This document shows positions 51,138-62,111 of a DNA stretch of 64,000 nt, in pieces. This DNA comes from Ficedula albicollis (Eukaryota > Chordata > Aves > Passeriformes > Muscicapidae), in the NCBI RefSeq assembly GCF_000247815.1, contig NC_021674.1, positions 6,775,738 through 6,839,737 on the forward strand. Direction: 5' to 3'. Made by a program: the position numbers and the translations under genes. The stretch's first letter is position 1. Each line of letters starts with the position of its first letter. The notes below the pieces were generated by a model. It saw only the letters and a list, made by a program, of their open reading frames with translations. It was not told the origin of the DNA and searched no databases.

Positions 51138-54100
51138 CCCCTTGGTTTTGGAAAGCAAACAGTTTTCTAAAATTAAAACAGAATACTTGGGCAGGAGCTG
51201 ATGAGCCTTCAGAAAGGCAAGCTCTTTCCAAATAGCACAATGTTTCAGTTAAGTATGCTCTACCTCTAGTTATCCAATTTTTATTGAGGATTGTGGTGCA
51301 TTTTATTTGTTTTGGAATTTTACTATTAATTTTTACCTTGCATACTGGCTATGGTATCCTTGCATCACAGAAGATTTGAGAATTGCAACACACTTATTCC
51401 TTCCTGCTCCATCTATTAGCAAAAGAGATGTTCAACTTCATGTGCCTCTCATTGTTGTAAATATTGTGTTCTATTTTAAGCTGCCAAATTTAGGTTGGGG
51501 GTCTCTGGATAGATATCAGGGAAGAATCTTTTTCCCACATTGTATATTGCTACTGCATTTCAGTTAGACCCATGCACTGTCAACTGCTGTCCACTGCTAC
51601 TTTGAAGCTCATTGTTCATAATTTTGCTTGAAAAGGAATTGAACAGAATATTTTTAAGGCTAGTCTTTTTCTGAGCAGTGGCCTCTTTCAGAAGCAGCAG
51701 CCTCAGAAATAAGTGGTTACAAGCCAGAAGGACGAGAAGCCCCATCAGTACATTATCATGAGCTTGGGCAAAGCCTCCTTTTGCCCTGTGTGGATGGAGT
51801 GGGTTCTTCATGAAAGGTGAGGGTGCTTCTCTGAGTGGAACTCTTCTAACTTCCAGCTCTTGAGCCATTTGAGGTTCTCTGAGGTTCTTCCCCTCTTCTT
51901 CCCCATCTTTCCCTTATAATTTCTATTATAAATATCGTTTCTGTTCATGTACCCATCTTGCCCTGCTGCTCAAAGCTGAGGACAGGCTCAGTCTCCTTTA
52001 TGTTTGGAGTTTTTCCTTTGGAGCAAAATGGAAAGTTTCTTTTGTTTTGTTTTTTTAAACAAACAGTGTCACATTCTGACAAATCTGCCCTGCTTAGGAG
52101 ATCCAGGATCTCTTTGCTATCACAGTCTGCTTTTCTGCAGTTTCCTCAAGATCATTTGAAGAGCTCAGAAAATACAAGGAATGCCAGATTGAAAAGGAAT
52201 AGAGGCAGAGTATGTGCTGCTGGTGGCAGCACAGGCTATTAAGTCGTTCTGGGGTTTTTTTGGGTAAGCTGAAGGGAAAGAAAGGCCTATTAAAGCCTTT
52301 GAGCTCCCACATTGGCTCATCAAAATTAGGGCCAGGAGTCCTCAGCGCAGATTAATGGTGCAAAGAGGAATTAAAGCTGCAGGAGAGAGCAGTTGTGCTA
52401 CCAGGTATGTGGTGATGAGCCTGGTGAATGTGTGGAAAGCAGTGATATTGTGATGGGAGTAGAGGTGCAGATATTCTGTGTAACAGTGGTGGGAATTTTA
52501 TACCACTTAATTAGTGGTTTGTCTCAGTCTCCCAGTTCTGGCAGGTGGCTGTCTTTCAACAGGCTGGCTGATATGGCTATGGGATTCAGAAGATATTTAT
52601 GAATGCCCAGCATCATTCCCTCTGGTGAAAGGTGTGCCTCAGGAAATATGTAGATGTCCTGAGGCTTACACAAAAGAGTCCCCTAGTGCTCTAATTCCTC
52701 ACGCCTACACAGTTTTTAGGATGAGGCAGGTAGTGATCAGGAACTGAACCAAATCACACATGAGTTTCAGAAGCAGCAGGAAAAAATGACAGAATGGAAA
52801 ACAGAGGTAATCATACCATTTCTGTTCCTTTCACTTGCCATAATGCTACTGAGCATGCTATCTGCCTTATTTGTAGGCAGGGATAGAGCACAAGTGCTTT
52901 GGAAGCCATTCAGGACAGGTGATCTACTAGTTTGATCACAACCAGGCAACATTTTAGTTGTGTTAACAGCCAGCAATTGAGGGATGAGATGAAATTTTTG
53001 GGGGCTCCATTTCAAACATTCTGTTCTGCAGGCTTCTTCTGTGATGAGAGGTTTCACAAAAAGAGCATCTAGAAAACAGTTTGGCCTTTTACACATTTTC
53101 CAGAATTAAAAAAAATCAGAAAGGCTTTTCTTGAAAAAATATACCTTGTATTCATCAAGAGTCTGCTGTGTGCAGGTTTATCCTGTTTTTAGAGAGAGAC
53201 AAGATACACAAAGTGCTCTTGATGGACATGAGTGATTTTAGATGTGCCAAATTTGTGGACCATGTTGCTGAGTGACAATCCTCACTAGCCTCCTGTTCCC
53301 ACTTTGGAGGATGGTAGGCACAATGGGATTTTACTAACAGTATGTTTAATAAAGGGCTGGAAGGAGAAAGGGATAAGCAGATCTTAGACACTTTTAAATT
53401 GCATTTTTAAAAAATTGCCTTTCAGCTTGAGCTGGAAGTAACAGTGGCTGGGAGCAGCACGATGCCTCTAGGTACAGTTGTGTGCACAAACACAGAGAGC
53501 TGAGCTGACACACATTGCACTGGAGGGACAGGGAGATTCATTGCTCTTTGTTACTCTGGAAAACAAAGCCAAAATGCCAAAAAGGTGGGCACACACTCCA
53601 TTTAGAAATGAAGGGACTGCAACACAAGTCCAGAATGATGCTCACTCAGTGCCTTGAAAAGCCCAGCAAAGCTGGTACTGTACCCAGCACACTCTCCTCT
53701 GAAATCTGCATCCTTGAGTTTTCTTTCATCTCTGTGATGCATAATTGCTGGGGACAGGGTGGTGGTTGATCAAGGTGTAATACTCCTGATATAACAGATG
53801 GAGTTGTTTGTTATTTACTGAGCCATGCTGAATAGCAAGAGGCACAGTGGTGGTAATGCCATTCCTGAAGATTGGGAACTGTCAAGCTTGACCTGTGCAT
53901 TGCAGAAGGACAGCAAGGGAGAGCACTGCCCTCCAGCTTGAACTTAATGAAGTACAGATGGAAAATGATTGCTTTTTTTTTTTTTTTCTTAGAGCCCCAA
54001 GAACAGCAGGTTGGGTGCTTATACCTGTAGAGCCAAACAAGAAGACAGCTCAAATATTTGATGTGGTAGAATCTGGTCTGATTAAAAGGGTCAGTCGTCC

Positions 54101-54352
54101 CAGATGGATATCAAACAGAATCTTTGTAGCACAGACAGCTTCAGTTTCTAAATGAGGCAGCATTTATTATGTTACCAAAATACAGCAGTAAACAAAGTAC
54201 ATGAAGGCTTGACAGTCATATCAGCAGAGTGCTACAATGAAATTACTGGAAAGAAGTAAAAAAACCAATTCTGGCTATTTGCAGAGCAATAAAATGGGAA
54301 CTAGTTTTGACAGATAAGACAATGTAGCTGTTGGTCAGAAGAGCTTTGTCTG

Positions 54353-54372
54353 TTTTTTTTTTTGGGGGGGGG
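54353..54372 (+). repeat. T11 directly followed by G9
   Basis: A T run passes straight into a G run, then GGTTGGGGTTTGGTTTTGG. It is a small-scale counterpart of the poly-T/poly-G junction near 4.65 kb. Confidence 0.85.
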
Positions 54373-55249
54373 TAAGGTTGGGGTTTGGTTTTGGTTTGTT
54401 TTTGTTACTGCAGATGAAAAATAGTGCATTCCAATTTTAAACAGAGAAATTTGGATTTATTCCTTTTTAACGTGCCTGAGTCTCATGATTAGGGGAAGCA
54501 TATTTATAGCTAAACTCAAAACAATAAAATTTATTCAGTAGGTATGAATTGGAGAAATCTGGATTGTTCAGAATAGCTGTAACATGGTTTCATATTGCAT
54601 AATGACAGAGGTGATTTTTTCAAAGTATATAACACAAGTAGAAGCAACTGCTCTATGAATAATTTACAGCTAATGAATTTCTTCAGGTTGCACATTGTCT
54701 GTGGACAGGATAGTATTTTATTTGAATTCCTGTGACAACACCCAAAATTGCAGAGCAGACTAGCTATGGGAATAATGGCACTGTCATTTTGCATGTAAGC
54801 ATAGTAGTTTTCTGGATTGTTGTAGTATTGACAGCTCCTTTCTCCCTTAAATATTCAGAATGATCCTAGGGCCAGGATTTCCCACTTACTAAAAGACTTC
54901 TGTAATTGGGGAGTTTTTAAAGATTTAAGTTACCATGGAGTATGTGATTACACTGACAGAACTAATTTACACACGAAACTTGTTCTTCTGTTTGTCTTAT
55001 AGTGAGTCTCTGACATTATTAACAAGGTACTAACTAATAGCAGGTTCCTGGTTCAGAGCCCACTTGACATCCCTGACCCACACCCAATGCCAAGGCTGGT
55101 GTCAAAGGCTCTGCCAAGAGAACTCCTCTTGAGACTCATCAAAGAGAAATAAACATCCTTAAGATAAGCAGCTCAGAGCAGAAACTCAGTTCTTGGGTTG
55201 TTACAGCTTCTAAGCCTGCATTGTTGCCTGCTTTTGTTGCTTGAAATAG

Positions 55250-55297
55250 ATGTAAACCTTGTGCAAAGGGAGGTGGAGGATGATGAGGAAGACAAGG
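55250..55297 (+). CDS. Probable additional exon, phase 1-1, 16 codons, acidic
   Basis: A pyrimidine-rich tract (TTGTTGCCTGCTTTTGTTGCTTGAAATAG) is followed by 48 nt that end at AAGG|GTTACA. Only phase 1 is open: frame 0 begins ATG TAA and the third frame meets TGA. The peptide is DVNLVQREVEDDEEDK, matching the acidic composition and symmetric phase of the confident exons. Length divisible by three, forced phase and composition all agree. The donor lacks G at +5, which is the main weakness. It may be a weakly spliced cassette or a decayed exon. Confidence 0.55.
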
Positions 55298-56734
55298 GTT
55301 ACACTTTTTTACTTGTTAGAACTTATTGGGGGTTTGGATAACAGATGTCTAACCTCTATATTTGGGCAATTTTTAAATCGATGCTAAGGTACCAAGAGCT
55401 ACCGCAAGAGCTTCATGTTAGTCTTGTAAACAGTACGTGAATCTAGAGGGGAAAAAATAATATTTCTCCAGAGAAAATGCTGTATTAACTGTAAGTACAT
55501 AGAGCATGGGACTGTTAAGGGGGAAAAAAGAAGAGATTAAATAGGAGTACAGACTTCTGTCTTCTTGGTATATACTTGTCTCGTGCATTGGAAAAGGCTG
55601 GGAGCCCTGCTTGCCCATGCCAGCAGCCCAGTGTTTTTTAGTGCTGGGCTGGTTGTGTAACCAGTTGGCAAAGGGTTCAGGTAATGAGCTGTGGCAGGAG
55701 CACGACTGGAAATGGGAATTGATATTGAAAGCAGTATCTCCCAGGCTCCCTCCCCTTCAGAAACCCTCAGCTCCTGCATGGAGACAAAACCCTTTGCTTG
55801 TTTGTGCTTTAATCTGAAGAAATTAAATTGAGGGAGAGGCCTCATGAATAAATTGGTTGTCAAGGCAGTTTCTGGTATTGATCAAATGCTGCTGTTTATG
55901 TGAATTGGGCTGATCTCAGAGTGAACTTGAATTGACTACACAGCAGGGGAGCTATTTTGGATATTACCCTTTCCACATGCATGGTGAATGTTCCTGTGTC
56001 TATCCTGTAGTAATAATGAGGAAGAAATTAAATTTATATTAACTGATTTTGTAAATCTTCCCAAAGAATGGTATGGTAAACTGTGCAAACCTCCTCCCAA
56101 GATTTGCAGTGGTGCTCAGCTTTGTAAAAGTTTCAAATATCTTCTGCCTAGTTTGCCCCTGAACATTGTTTCCCACTATAATTTTCGTGCTGACAATATC
56201 CAACAATTAACTCCCAGTGTAAAGAACACTGATACTGGAGGGGAACAGACTTTAAAATGTGGAAAGAAGGTGAAAAATAAGAACAAAAGCAACTCTTTCT
56301 GAGAGTATTTATGATCCTAAACCTCTGGAAAAAGTAATTTTGCAGATCTGTTGATGCTATTGTTACTCTTCCCAGCCTCTTTCTGGGCTTGCCACCTCCC
56401 ATCCCATGCCTGATATCACTGCAAATGGGAGACAACAGGAACAAAGCACACGTGCAGAAATTTTCATACACACATGTGTGTCCATAAAATTCTTTCATTA
56501 GCCTCCATTATCACCCTATGCCAATAAACCTTAGCACCTGTCAGCTGCATGAGAGATTTCTGAAATGGAGAGTGAGAAACCTTGCAGCAGCATGGTGAAG
56601 CCAGGCATGCCAGGTAGCTAAAGATCTTGTGGTAAGGGCTGGGAACTTCATGTGGTCATCTTCAGGCAGTGGCAAGGGGACAAACTGGGAGGCAAGGCAC
56701 TACCTGTCATATATCTCCTTTATTTGCTTAATAG

Positions 56735-56790
56735 ATGGTGGTTTAGAGGAGTCAGATTCAGAGGCAGCAGCTGCCAGCTTGAGCATGCTG
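56735..56790 (+). pseudogene. Possible exon start, disrupted by a solo LTR insertion
   Basis: ATCTCCTTTATTTGCTTAATAG is a good acceptor. In phase 1 the following sequence reads DGGLEESDSEAAAASLSML, in keeping with this gene. No phase-1 donor occurs before 56802, where a solo LTR begins; within the LTR the frame runs on to a TAA at 56878. If the LTR and one copy of its short target duplication are ignored, the flanks 56735-56801 and 57360-57394 sum to 102 nt, stay open and end at a phase-1 GT (GG|GTAGGG, 57395). That is the geometry of a whole exon, but the second half is less acidic. A chance alignment is quite possible. Confidence 0.3.
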
Positions 56791-56801
56791 GTGTTCAGCA
56801 A

Positions 56802-57354
56802 TGTAATGGTTTTGAAATCAAAACCAGTGAGAGACTCCAAGTCAGAAGTACAGTTTAATAGGAAAAAAGAGAAAAGATAAAATACATGCAATAGTACAAA
56901 AGAAAAACCACTGAGAGAGTCAAAATACAACCTGACACCCCGCTAGTTAGGGTGGTGGTAGCAGTCTGGATGGAGTGGTCTTCTCGAAGCAGTGATCCTG
57001 TAGAAATCCTGGCAGTGATCCTGGTAGCTCTGGAAACCAGTGGGTAAGGGCAGCTTTGGTGTTCCAAATCTCAGTTTTTGTCTATGTAGGAAGGGCTTGG
57101 TTCCTCCCCCTGGCTGGAGCATCTCCCAATGGGATGATGTAATTTTATCACTCATGCAGTGGGACTCAATGGCCCATTAACAGAAAATCTGTTCCTGGAG
57201 GAAGGATGGGTCATGGGAAAGATAAAGAGCATTGCCCCACCTGGTTTTAACAGATGGCCCATTAGCAGAGGATATCTCCCACAGAGATAAGGATCACTGC
57301 CCCACCAGGTTTCAGCATCCCTTTGGGCATATCTTTACATTGTAACCTAAGACA
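56802..57354 (-). mobile_element. Solo LTR of an endogenous retrovirus, minus orientation, about 553 bp
   Basis: On the minus strand the element starts TGTCTTAGGTTACAATGTAA and ends AAACCATTACA, giving TG...CA ends. A minus-strand ATTAAA lies at 56854-56859, about 50 bp before the end, as expected for R/U5. Flanking 5-mers are AGCAA (56797-56801) and AGCAG (57355-57359), a target duplication with one mismatch. An internal imperfect repeat centres on GGCCCATTAACAG / GGCCCATTAGCAG. No gag, pol or env reading frame is adjacent, so it is a solo LTR. Confidence 0.75.
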
Positions 57355-57423
57355 AGCAGACATCCCAAAAACCTGTATCAGGGTGTCTTGGTGGGTAGGG
57401 CTGCATCCACTGCAGGCTGCACT

Positions 57424-57700
57424 CATATAGAGATGGTCAATAGGACAAGGGGGAATGATTTCAATGTGGAAGAAGAGGTTTAAGACTGGATATTAGGAGG
57501 AAATTCTTTACTCAGAGGGTGGTGAGGCCCTGGGCCATACTGCCTTGTGAAGCTGTCATTGCCCCATCCCTTGGAGTGTTCAAGGCCATGTTGGATGAGG
57601 CTTGGAACAACCTGGTCTAGTGCCCCCCACCATGGCAGAGGGATTGGAACTAAATTTTTTTAAGCTTCCTCCCAGCCCACCTGATTATTCTGAGATTTTT
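57424..57700 (+). mobile_element. CR1 LINE 3' fragment, + orientation
   Basis: CAATAGGACAAGGGGGAATG, GACTGGATATTAGGAGGAAA, CCTTGGAGTGTTCAAGGCCA and GGAACAACCTGGTCTAGTGC appear in CR1 order, with a degraded tail. Confidence 0.92.
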
Positions 57701-58284
57701 CAAAATTTTATTTTTCATAGAGCTGCTTCCCTCAGATAATCAAAATGTATCACAATCTGAATGTCTGTGTATCTTCCCTCATTAATCAGTGTTCTCATGG
57801 TCCCTCAAATTTCGTATTGATTTTGCCAGGACAAGTCACGCAGAGATTTTGAAACACCTGTTCAGTCTTGTACTTGACAAATTCCTGCCATATACACATT
57901 TGTGTGGGGTCACCTGGGTTTACCTTTTGCATGAGCCAAAAAGATAGGTCAGTGAGCACTGGGAAATCTTGGGGGATGTTGGTACATAAAAAACTACACG
58001 AGATAACCACACTCGCTCTCATGAATTCCCTGGAGAAGCATCTGGAGTTTGATGCACCCACAAAGGGGCCATTTCAGGCAGATCTGCATCATCCTCAGTC
58101 ACAAACGTTTACAGGCATTTTGTTTGTGTCTATGGGGTGAAGACTTTAAACCAGAGAGGAAAAGATGAAGCTGATGATACAACAATCCACTGAGTACTTT
58201 CTGCGTGAGAAGTAAGGTCTGTAAAATGATGAGTAACATTGTTGTAAAGTCATCCATCCCCCAAGCTTGGTGGGACCCTAGGTC

Positions 58285-58455
58285 AGGCATTGGAATAAGC
58301 TACCCAGGGAAGTGGTGGAATCCCCAGCCCTGGAAGCGTTCAGAAGGTGAGTGGATGTGGCACTTGACATGGTTTGTGCTGTACTTAGCAGTCTTGGGTA
58401 AACAGTTGGACTCCACCTTAAAGGTCTTTTCCTACCCTAATCATTCTGTGATTCT
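58285..58455 (+). mobile_element. CR1 LINE 3' fragment, + orientation
   Basis: TCAGGCATTGGAATAAGCTA, CCAGGGAAGTGGTGGAATCC, GGATGTGGCACTTGACATGG and CATTCTGTGATTCTGT are successive CR1 3' segments. Confidence 0.92.
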
Positions 58456-58459
58456 GTAG

Positions 58460-58504
58460 ATAGTGTGCCAGAAGTTGCCAGTGAAAATAGCATTGGCCAT
58501 CACA
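58460..58504 (+). CDS. Possible exon, phase 1-1, with acceptor at the tail of a CR1
   Basis: ATTCTGTGATTCTGTAG, the 3' end of the CR1 copy at 58285-58455 plus a few bases, supplies an AG. Forty-five nt later comes CACA|GTGAGC, a good donor. Phase 1 reads DSVPEVASENSIGHH; a second frame is also open, so phase is not forced. Length and phase agree with the other exons. The peptide is only mildly acidic. The alternative is chance, since short stretches with AG and GT in this arrangement are common. Confidence 0.28.
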
Positions 58505-59008
58505 GTGAGCAGAAAGGAGACTAAATTCCCAATTATGCCATTGGTTTGCAGATAAAATTAGAAGGAAAAGTGGCTGAAATTTTCAGAGATAGATACATTT
58601 TTAGGGACAAAATAAATGTAGTACACTGTGGTGAACTTAAAAACCCCACTTCAGAATTCCAAAGGAAAAAGAAGGAGGTTTTTGAGAGACAGTGAAGGTT
58701 TCATCTGTGTTGTTGAAGGGGTTATTATTTCAATTTAAGAATAAAAATGTTCCTGAAATATCTGAGTCCTTACTACACTCCACTGACTCACTATAACCCC
58801 CCAAATGCCTGGATTTCAGTGACCAGTCACCTGATATCCATATAGAGTTCAGTCACAGGGTGGGTGCAATAGGCTTTACAGCAGCCACAGAAGTAGAGAA
58901 GTAGCATGATGGAATGTAAATAAAAAGTGGCTTCTTAGCCAATGGCAGAATAATAGAACTCTGTCTAAAACAGCAAATCAATTTTTTTTCCTTTTCAAAT
59001 ATTGTTAG

Positions 59009-59068
59009 GATTTGAATCTAAGCTTCCAGACAAGCCTGAGGCAGAAGAGATAAAAATGTTGAGTTACA
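59009..59068 (+). CDS. Probable additional exon, phase 1-1, about 20 codons
   Basis: ATTTTTTTTCCTTTTCAAATATTGTTAG is a strong acceptor. Both other frames are closed (TAA; TGA at the second codon), so phase 1 is forced. The peptide reads GFESKLPDKPEAEEIKML, acidic and disordered like its neighbours. Two phase-1 donors are possible: ACA|GTGATA (end 59068, 60 nt) or TTGA|GTTACA (end 59062, 54 nt). Both are weak and both keep frame. The exon lies 466 bp before the confident exon at 59535. It could be a weak cassette exon or one that has lost its donor. Confidence 0.48.
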
Positions 59069-59534
59069 GTGATAAAATGCATTTTCCTACATTCATATTC
59101 TAGTTTGTGTCTGACTACCCGGTGTATTTGAACTCTTCACTGTATTTATTTTCTTTCTGCTAGCTAGAGAAACTTTATAACTGTGATTAAGTCCCCATCA
59201 TATATTGCATTTTATGATCAGAAGGGATTCTTTAAAAGTGATAAGAAAAGAATGGTGGGGAGACAGAAACACACACCACGATGCAATTTTAACAATCCCA
59301 GTTAAAAAAGAGCATGAATTGCTACAAACATTCAGGCAATTATTTTCAAACCGTGCTCTCCCTATATCCTCTGTCCTCTTCTCTAGTGGGTGCCACTATA
59401 CAATAGTGGAGTGTACAAAGGTAAGAGCATACCAGAAAGAAAAACAAAAAAGCCAAGCGTGTAGAGTCCAAGAATTAGGCATTAATCAGGTACTGTGAGT
59501 ATTGATTTTTCTCCTTCTTTGGCTTATATTATAG

Positions 59535-59618
59535 GGATACAAGAACAAGAGGAAACTTCTGTGGAACCTATGAAAATTGACCTTGCAAGTCAAGCAGCAG
59601 ATGTTTCAAATAAAGATG
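59535..59618 (+). CDS. Internal coding exon, phase 1-1, 28 codons
   Basis: The acceptor tract is TTTTTCTCCTTCTTTGGCTTATATTATAG and the donor is GATG|GTATGT, both strong. Frame 0 meets TGA and the third frame meets TGA, so phase 1 is forced. The peptide contains IQEQEETSVEPMKIDLA then SQAADVSNKD: acidic and Gln/Ser-rich. A CR1 copy begins only about 33 bp after the donor, so the repeat sits at the very start of the following intron. No domain is recognised. Confidence 0.9.
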
Positions 59619-59651
59619 GTATGTTGTTCCATTTTTTTCAATTAATTTTTA

Positions 59652-59905
59652 GGGTAATGGCTTTAAACTGACAAAGAGCATGTTTAGACTGAATATTACT
59701 AAGGAATTGTTCACTATGAGGGTAGGGAGGCCGTGGAACAGGATGTCCAGAGAGCTGTGGATGTCCTGTTCCTGGAAGTGTTCAAGGCCAGGATCGTGGG
59801 GGCTTGGAGCAACCTGGTTTGGTGGAAGGTGTCCTTGCCCACGGCAGGGGAGTACAACTAGATGGTCTTTAAAGTCCTTTCCAAACAAAACCATTCTGTG
59901 TATTG
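59652..59905 (+). mobile_element. CR1 LINE 3' fragment, + orientation, next to an exon
   Basis: GGGTAATGGCTTTAAACTGA, TTCCTGGAAGTGTTCAAGGC, GGAGCAACCTGGTTTGGTGG and AACCATTCTGTG follow CR1 order. It starts about 33 bp after the exon donor at 59618. Confidence 0.93.
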
Positions 59906-60171
59906 TCCTGAAGTTGATACCTTGCATTGCCTTTCTGGAGTTTGTTTTTATGTTTCCTCCTAAAAAAAATTGAGTTATATTTATAATCTCTTCTTTTTGA
60001 GAGTTTACTGTCTCGTGAGTCTGGTGGAAGCAACTTTCTGTGCTGTAGCTCTGCTTTTTGAATTGATTGGGTTATCAACTGTTATCAATGTCTTCAGTTG
60101 GTATGTTCCACATTGCCTGCCTTTTAACTAAGTAATATTTTAGACCCACTGTTATGTTGGTCTTGATATAA

Positions 60172-60322
60172 AACTGGCCAAGAGGTTGAGGAGAGGTTGA
60201 GGGTGTAACTGCAGTCAGGAGATTATTTCTGAATATTTCTGTGCTGGTGCCCACTGGCCAAGAGGTTGAGGGTGAAACTGCAGTCAGGAAATTATTTCTG
60301 AATATTTCTGTGCTGGTGCCCA
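60172..60322 (+). repeat. Imperfect tandem duplication, unit about 70-80 bp
   Basis: ACTGGCCAAGAGGTTGAG at about 60172 and 60252 start two units both ending TTTCTGTGCTGGTGCCC; the first has an extra GGAGAGGTTGAG. Confidence 0.87.
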
Positions 60323-60640
60323 ACTCCATTGAGGGGGAAGTGTTTGGCAGTTTAACCACTCTGAACTTGTATATTAGTCTCATTCTAGGTCAGCTGTGGT
60401 TCCCTTTCCTCCTCCTTCAGTATACATGTATAGCTCTGTCTGGAACAAGTGTCTCACTGAGACTTTTACTGTTAATAAAACAACCACAATTTAGTTGACC
60501 CAACAGCAGTTCCAGTCAGGTGTGTGGACATAATCAACCCAGAATTCCTGACTTGGAAATTATGTTCCTCCAACATTGACCTCAGTGAGCCAATGATTCA
60601 TCTGTGTGGCAAATTCCAGCAAGGGCTGAGTACTGGGATG

Positions 60641-60916
60641 NNNNNNNNNNNNNNNNNNNNNNNNNNNNNNNNNNNNNNNNNNNNNNNNNNNNNNNNNNNN
60701 NNNNNNNNNNNNNNNNNNNNNNNNNNNNNNNNNNNNNNNNNNNNNNNNNNNNNNNNNNNNNNNNNNNNNNNNNNNNNNNNNNNNNNNNNNNNNNNNNNNN
60801 NNNNNNNNNNNNNNNNNNNNNNNNNNNNNNNNNNNNNNNNNNNNNNNNNNNNNNNNNNNNNNNNNNNNNNNNNNNNNNNNNNNNNNNNNNNNNNNNNNNN
60901 NNNNNNNNNNNNNNNN
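60641..60916. other. Assembly gap, 276 N
   Basis: Run of 276 undetermined bases. The two flanks are found joined without any gap at 61975-62050. Confidence 0.99.
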
Positions 60917-61805
60917 CCACATGAAATCTGCAGTGTGTAACATCCTTGTAAACAAATAATTGACCTTCTTGACTCATCCTGTATGTAAAGAAATAATGGT
61001 GGGAATCAGCACATTGGTGCTTAGGTTTTGGTGAGCAGATCCTTTTTCACTCATCTTGGTCTTGCTCTTGTAGCATAACAGCTGCACACAGGGTGTTGTT
61101 GGGTTTTACACAGAGGGGCTTTTTTACTGCCCCAAACAGCAGTGGGTTTAGGATCAGGTCTCCAGTCTTCATTTTATACCCACAGACCCCTTTCTGTAGT
61201 GAGGGCTATTTTTTAACTCTTTCTTTAACTTCCACAACGTTGACATAATATAAATTGAAGGCACATTTTTTTTACATCTCAAAGACAAACCTATTATATT
61301 CTTCTTTCTATTAGTTGCAAAGAATCTGATGCTGATTTCCTTTCTCTGATGTCACATTAATTTGAATCGGTGACTGATTAGATACTGGCCTGTAAAGAAG
61401 TGTGCAAACACAGGAAAAGCAAGTTTGCATAATGATTTTTTTAAAAAAATACTAGAGATTATGCAATTACAAGTAGAAGTGCAGAATAAAGTCAAAGCAG
61501 CCTTCTTGACTCATTCTTTGAACAAACCCAAAAGTCATAGCACATTAAAACTGTAAATCCATGGGATCGTTTGGGCTACTTAGTGAAAACAAATCCAAAT
61601 TTACTAAAGGAATATCTTAAGGGATTTCTGGCTGGAAAGGAAAGCATAGCTGTTTCAGCATGTGCCATAGGACAGGACAGCAGGACCAGCTGGCAGTTTC
61701 TGAAATGAGGATCTTGATAGGTTTCTCTGTTTCAAATCTTGCTTATCTTGTAAAGTCATCTACATATGACTCATCTTGTACCTTCCTTTTCTTTGAACTT
61801 TCTAG

Positions 61806-61829
61806 GTTATATGAAAGGACAGGAAAAGG
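61806..61829 (+). CDS. Possible 24-nt microexon, phase 1-1
   Basis: A very good acceptor (CTTCCTTTTCTTTGAACTTTCTAG) is followed by 24 nt ending AAGG|GTGTTT. Phase 1 gives GYMKGQEK. Too short to judge composition, and the donor is mediocre. It is listed because acceptor quality, length and phase fit the cassette pattern between the exons at 59535 and 63106. Confidence 0.18.
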
Positions 61830-61953
61830 GTGTTTGCTTAAGTTGCCAAAAAGTACTTCACTTGTCTGGGAAGTTTTTGTTTCTAGACAGTTTAAATTGC
61901 TATTAGGATTATATTTCAGGGTGTTTTTTCTTTGTGAACATATATCGGGTGTT

Positions 61954-62050
61954 AAAAAAAAAAAAAAAAAAAAAATTCATCTGTGTGGCAAATTCCAGCA
62001 AGGGCTGAGTACTGGGATGCCACATGAAATCTGCAGTGTGTAACATCCTT
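61954..62050 (+). repeat. Poly-A run followed by a copy of both gap flanks
   Basis: A 22-A run is followed by 45 bp identical to 60596-60640 and then, without a break, 31 bp identical to 60917-60947. Confidence 0.95.
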
Positions 62051-62111
62051 TAACAGTAATTTTTATGTAAATTGCATATTTTTTGCTCTGGTCCCCTTCT
62101 TTCCACTGCAG

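Larger units (their letters stand above)
29563..59534 (+). other. Interval of about 30 kb without a confident exon
   Basis: It contains CR1 fragments (42.7, 50.0, 50.7, 57.4, 58.3 kb), a solo LTR (56.8 kb), tandem duplications (31.7, 39.2, 46-48 kb) and several perfect short hairpins. Candidate exons lie at 39995, 55250, 56735, 58460 and 59009. Stretches 32.0-39.1, 40.1-42.6, 42.8-45.9 and 51.2-55.2 kb hold nothing else I can identify. Confidence 0.6.

Noticed and set aside
56802..57354. Retroviral coding sequence next to the LTR
   Set aside because: No gag, pol, env or primer-binding-site-like sequence is seen on either side; the element is a solo LTR.
57721..57764. Possible exon (ELLPSDNQNVSQSE) after TTTTTCATAG
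   Set aside because: The acceptor directly follows a decayed CR1 tail and the phase-1 donors (GTCTGT, GTATCT) are weak.
60524..60977. Open frames across the N gap
   Set aside because: They consist of undetermined bases and cannot be interpreted.
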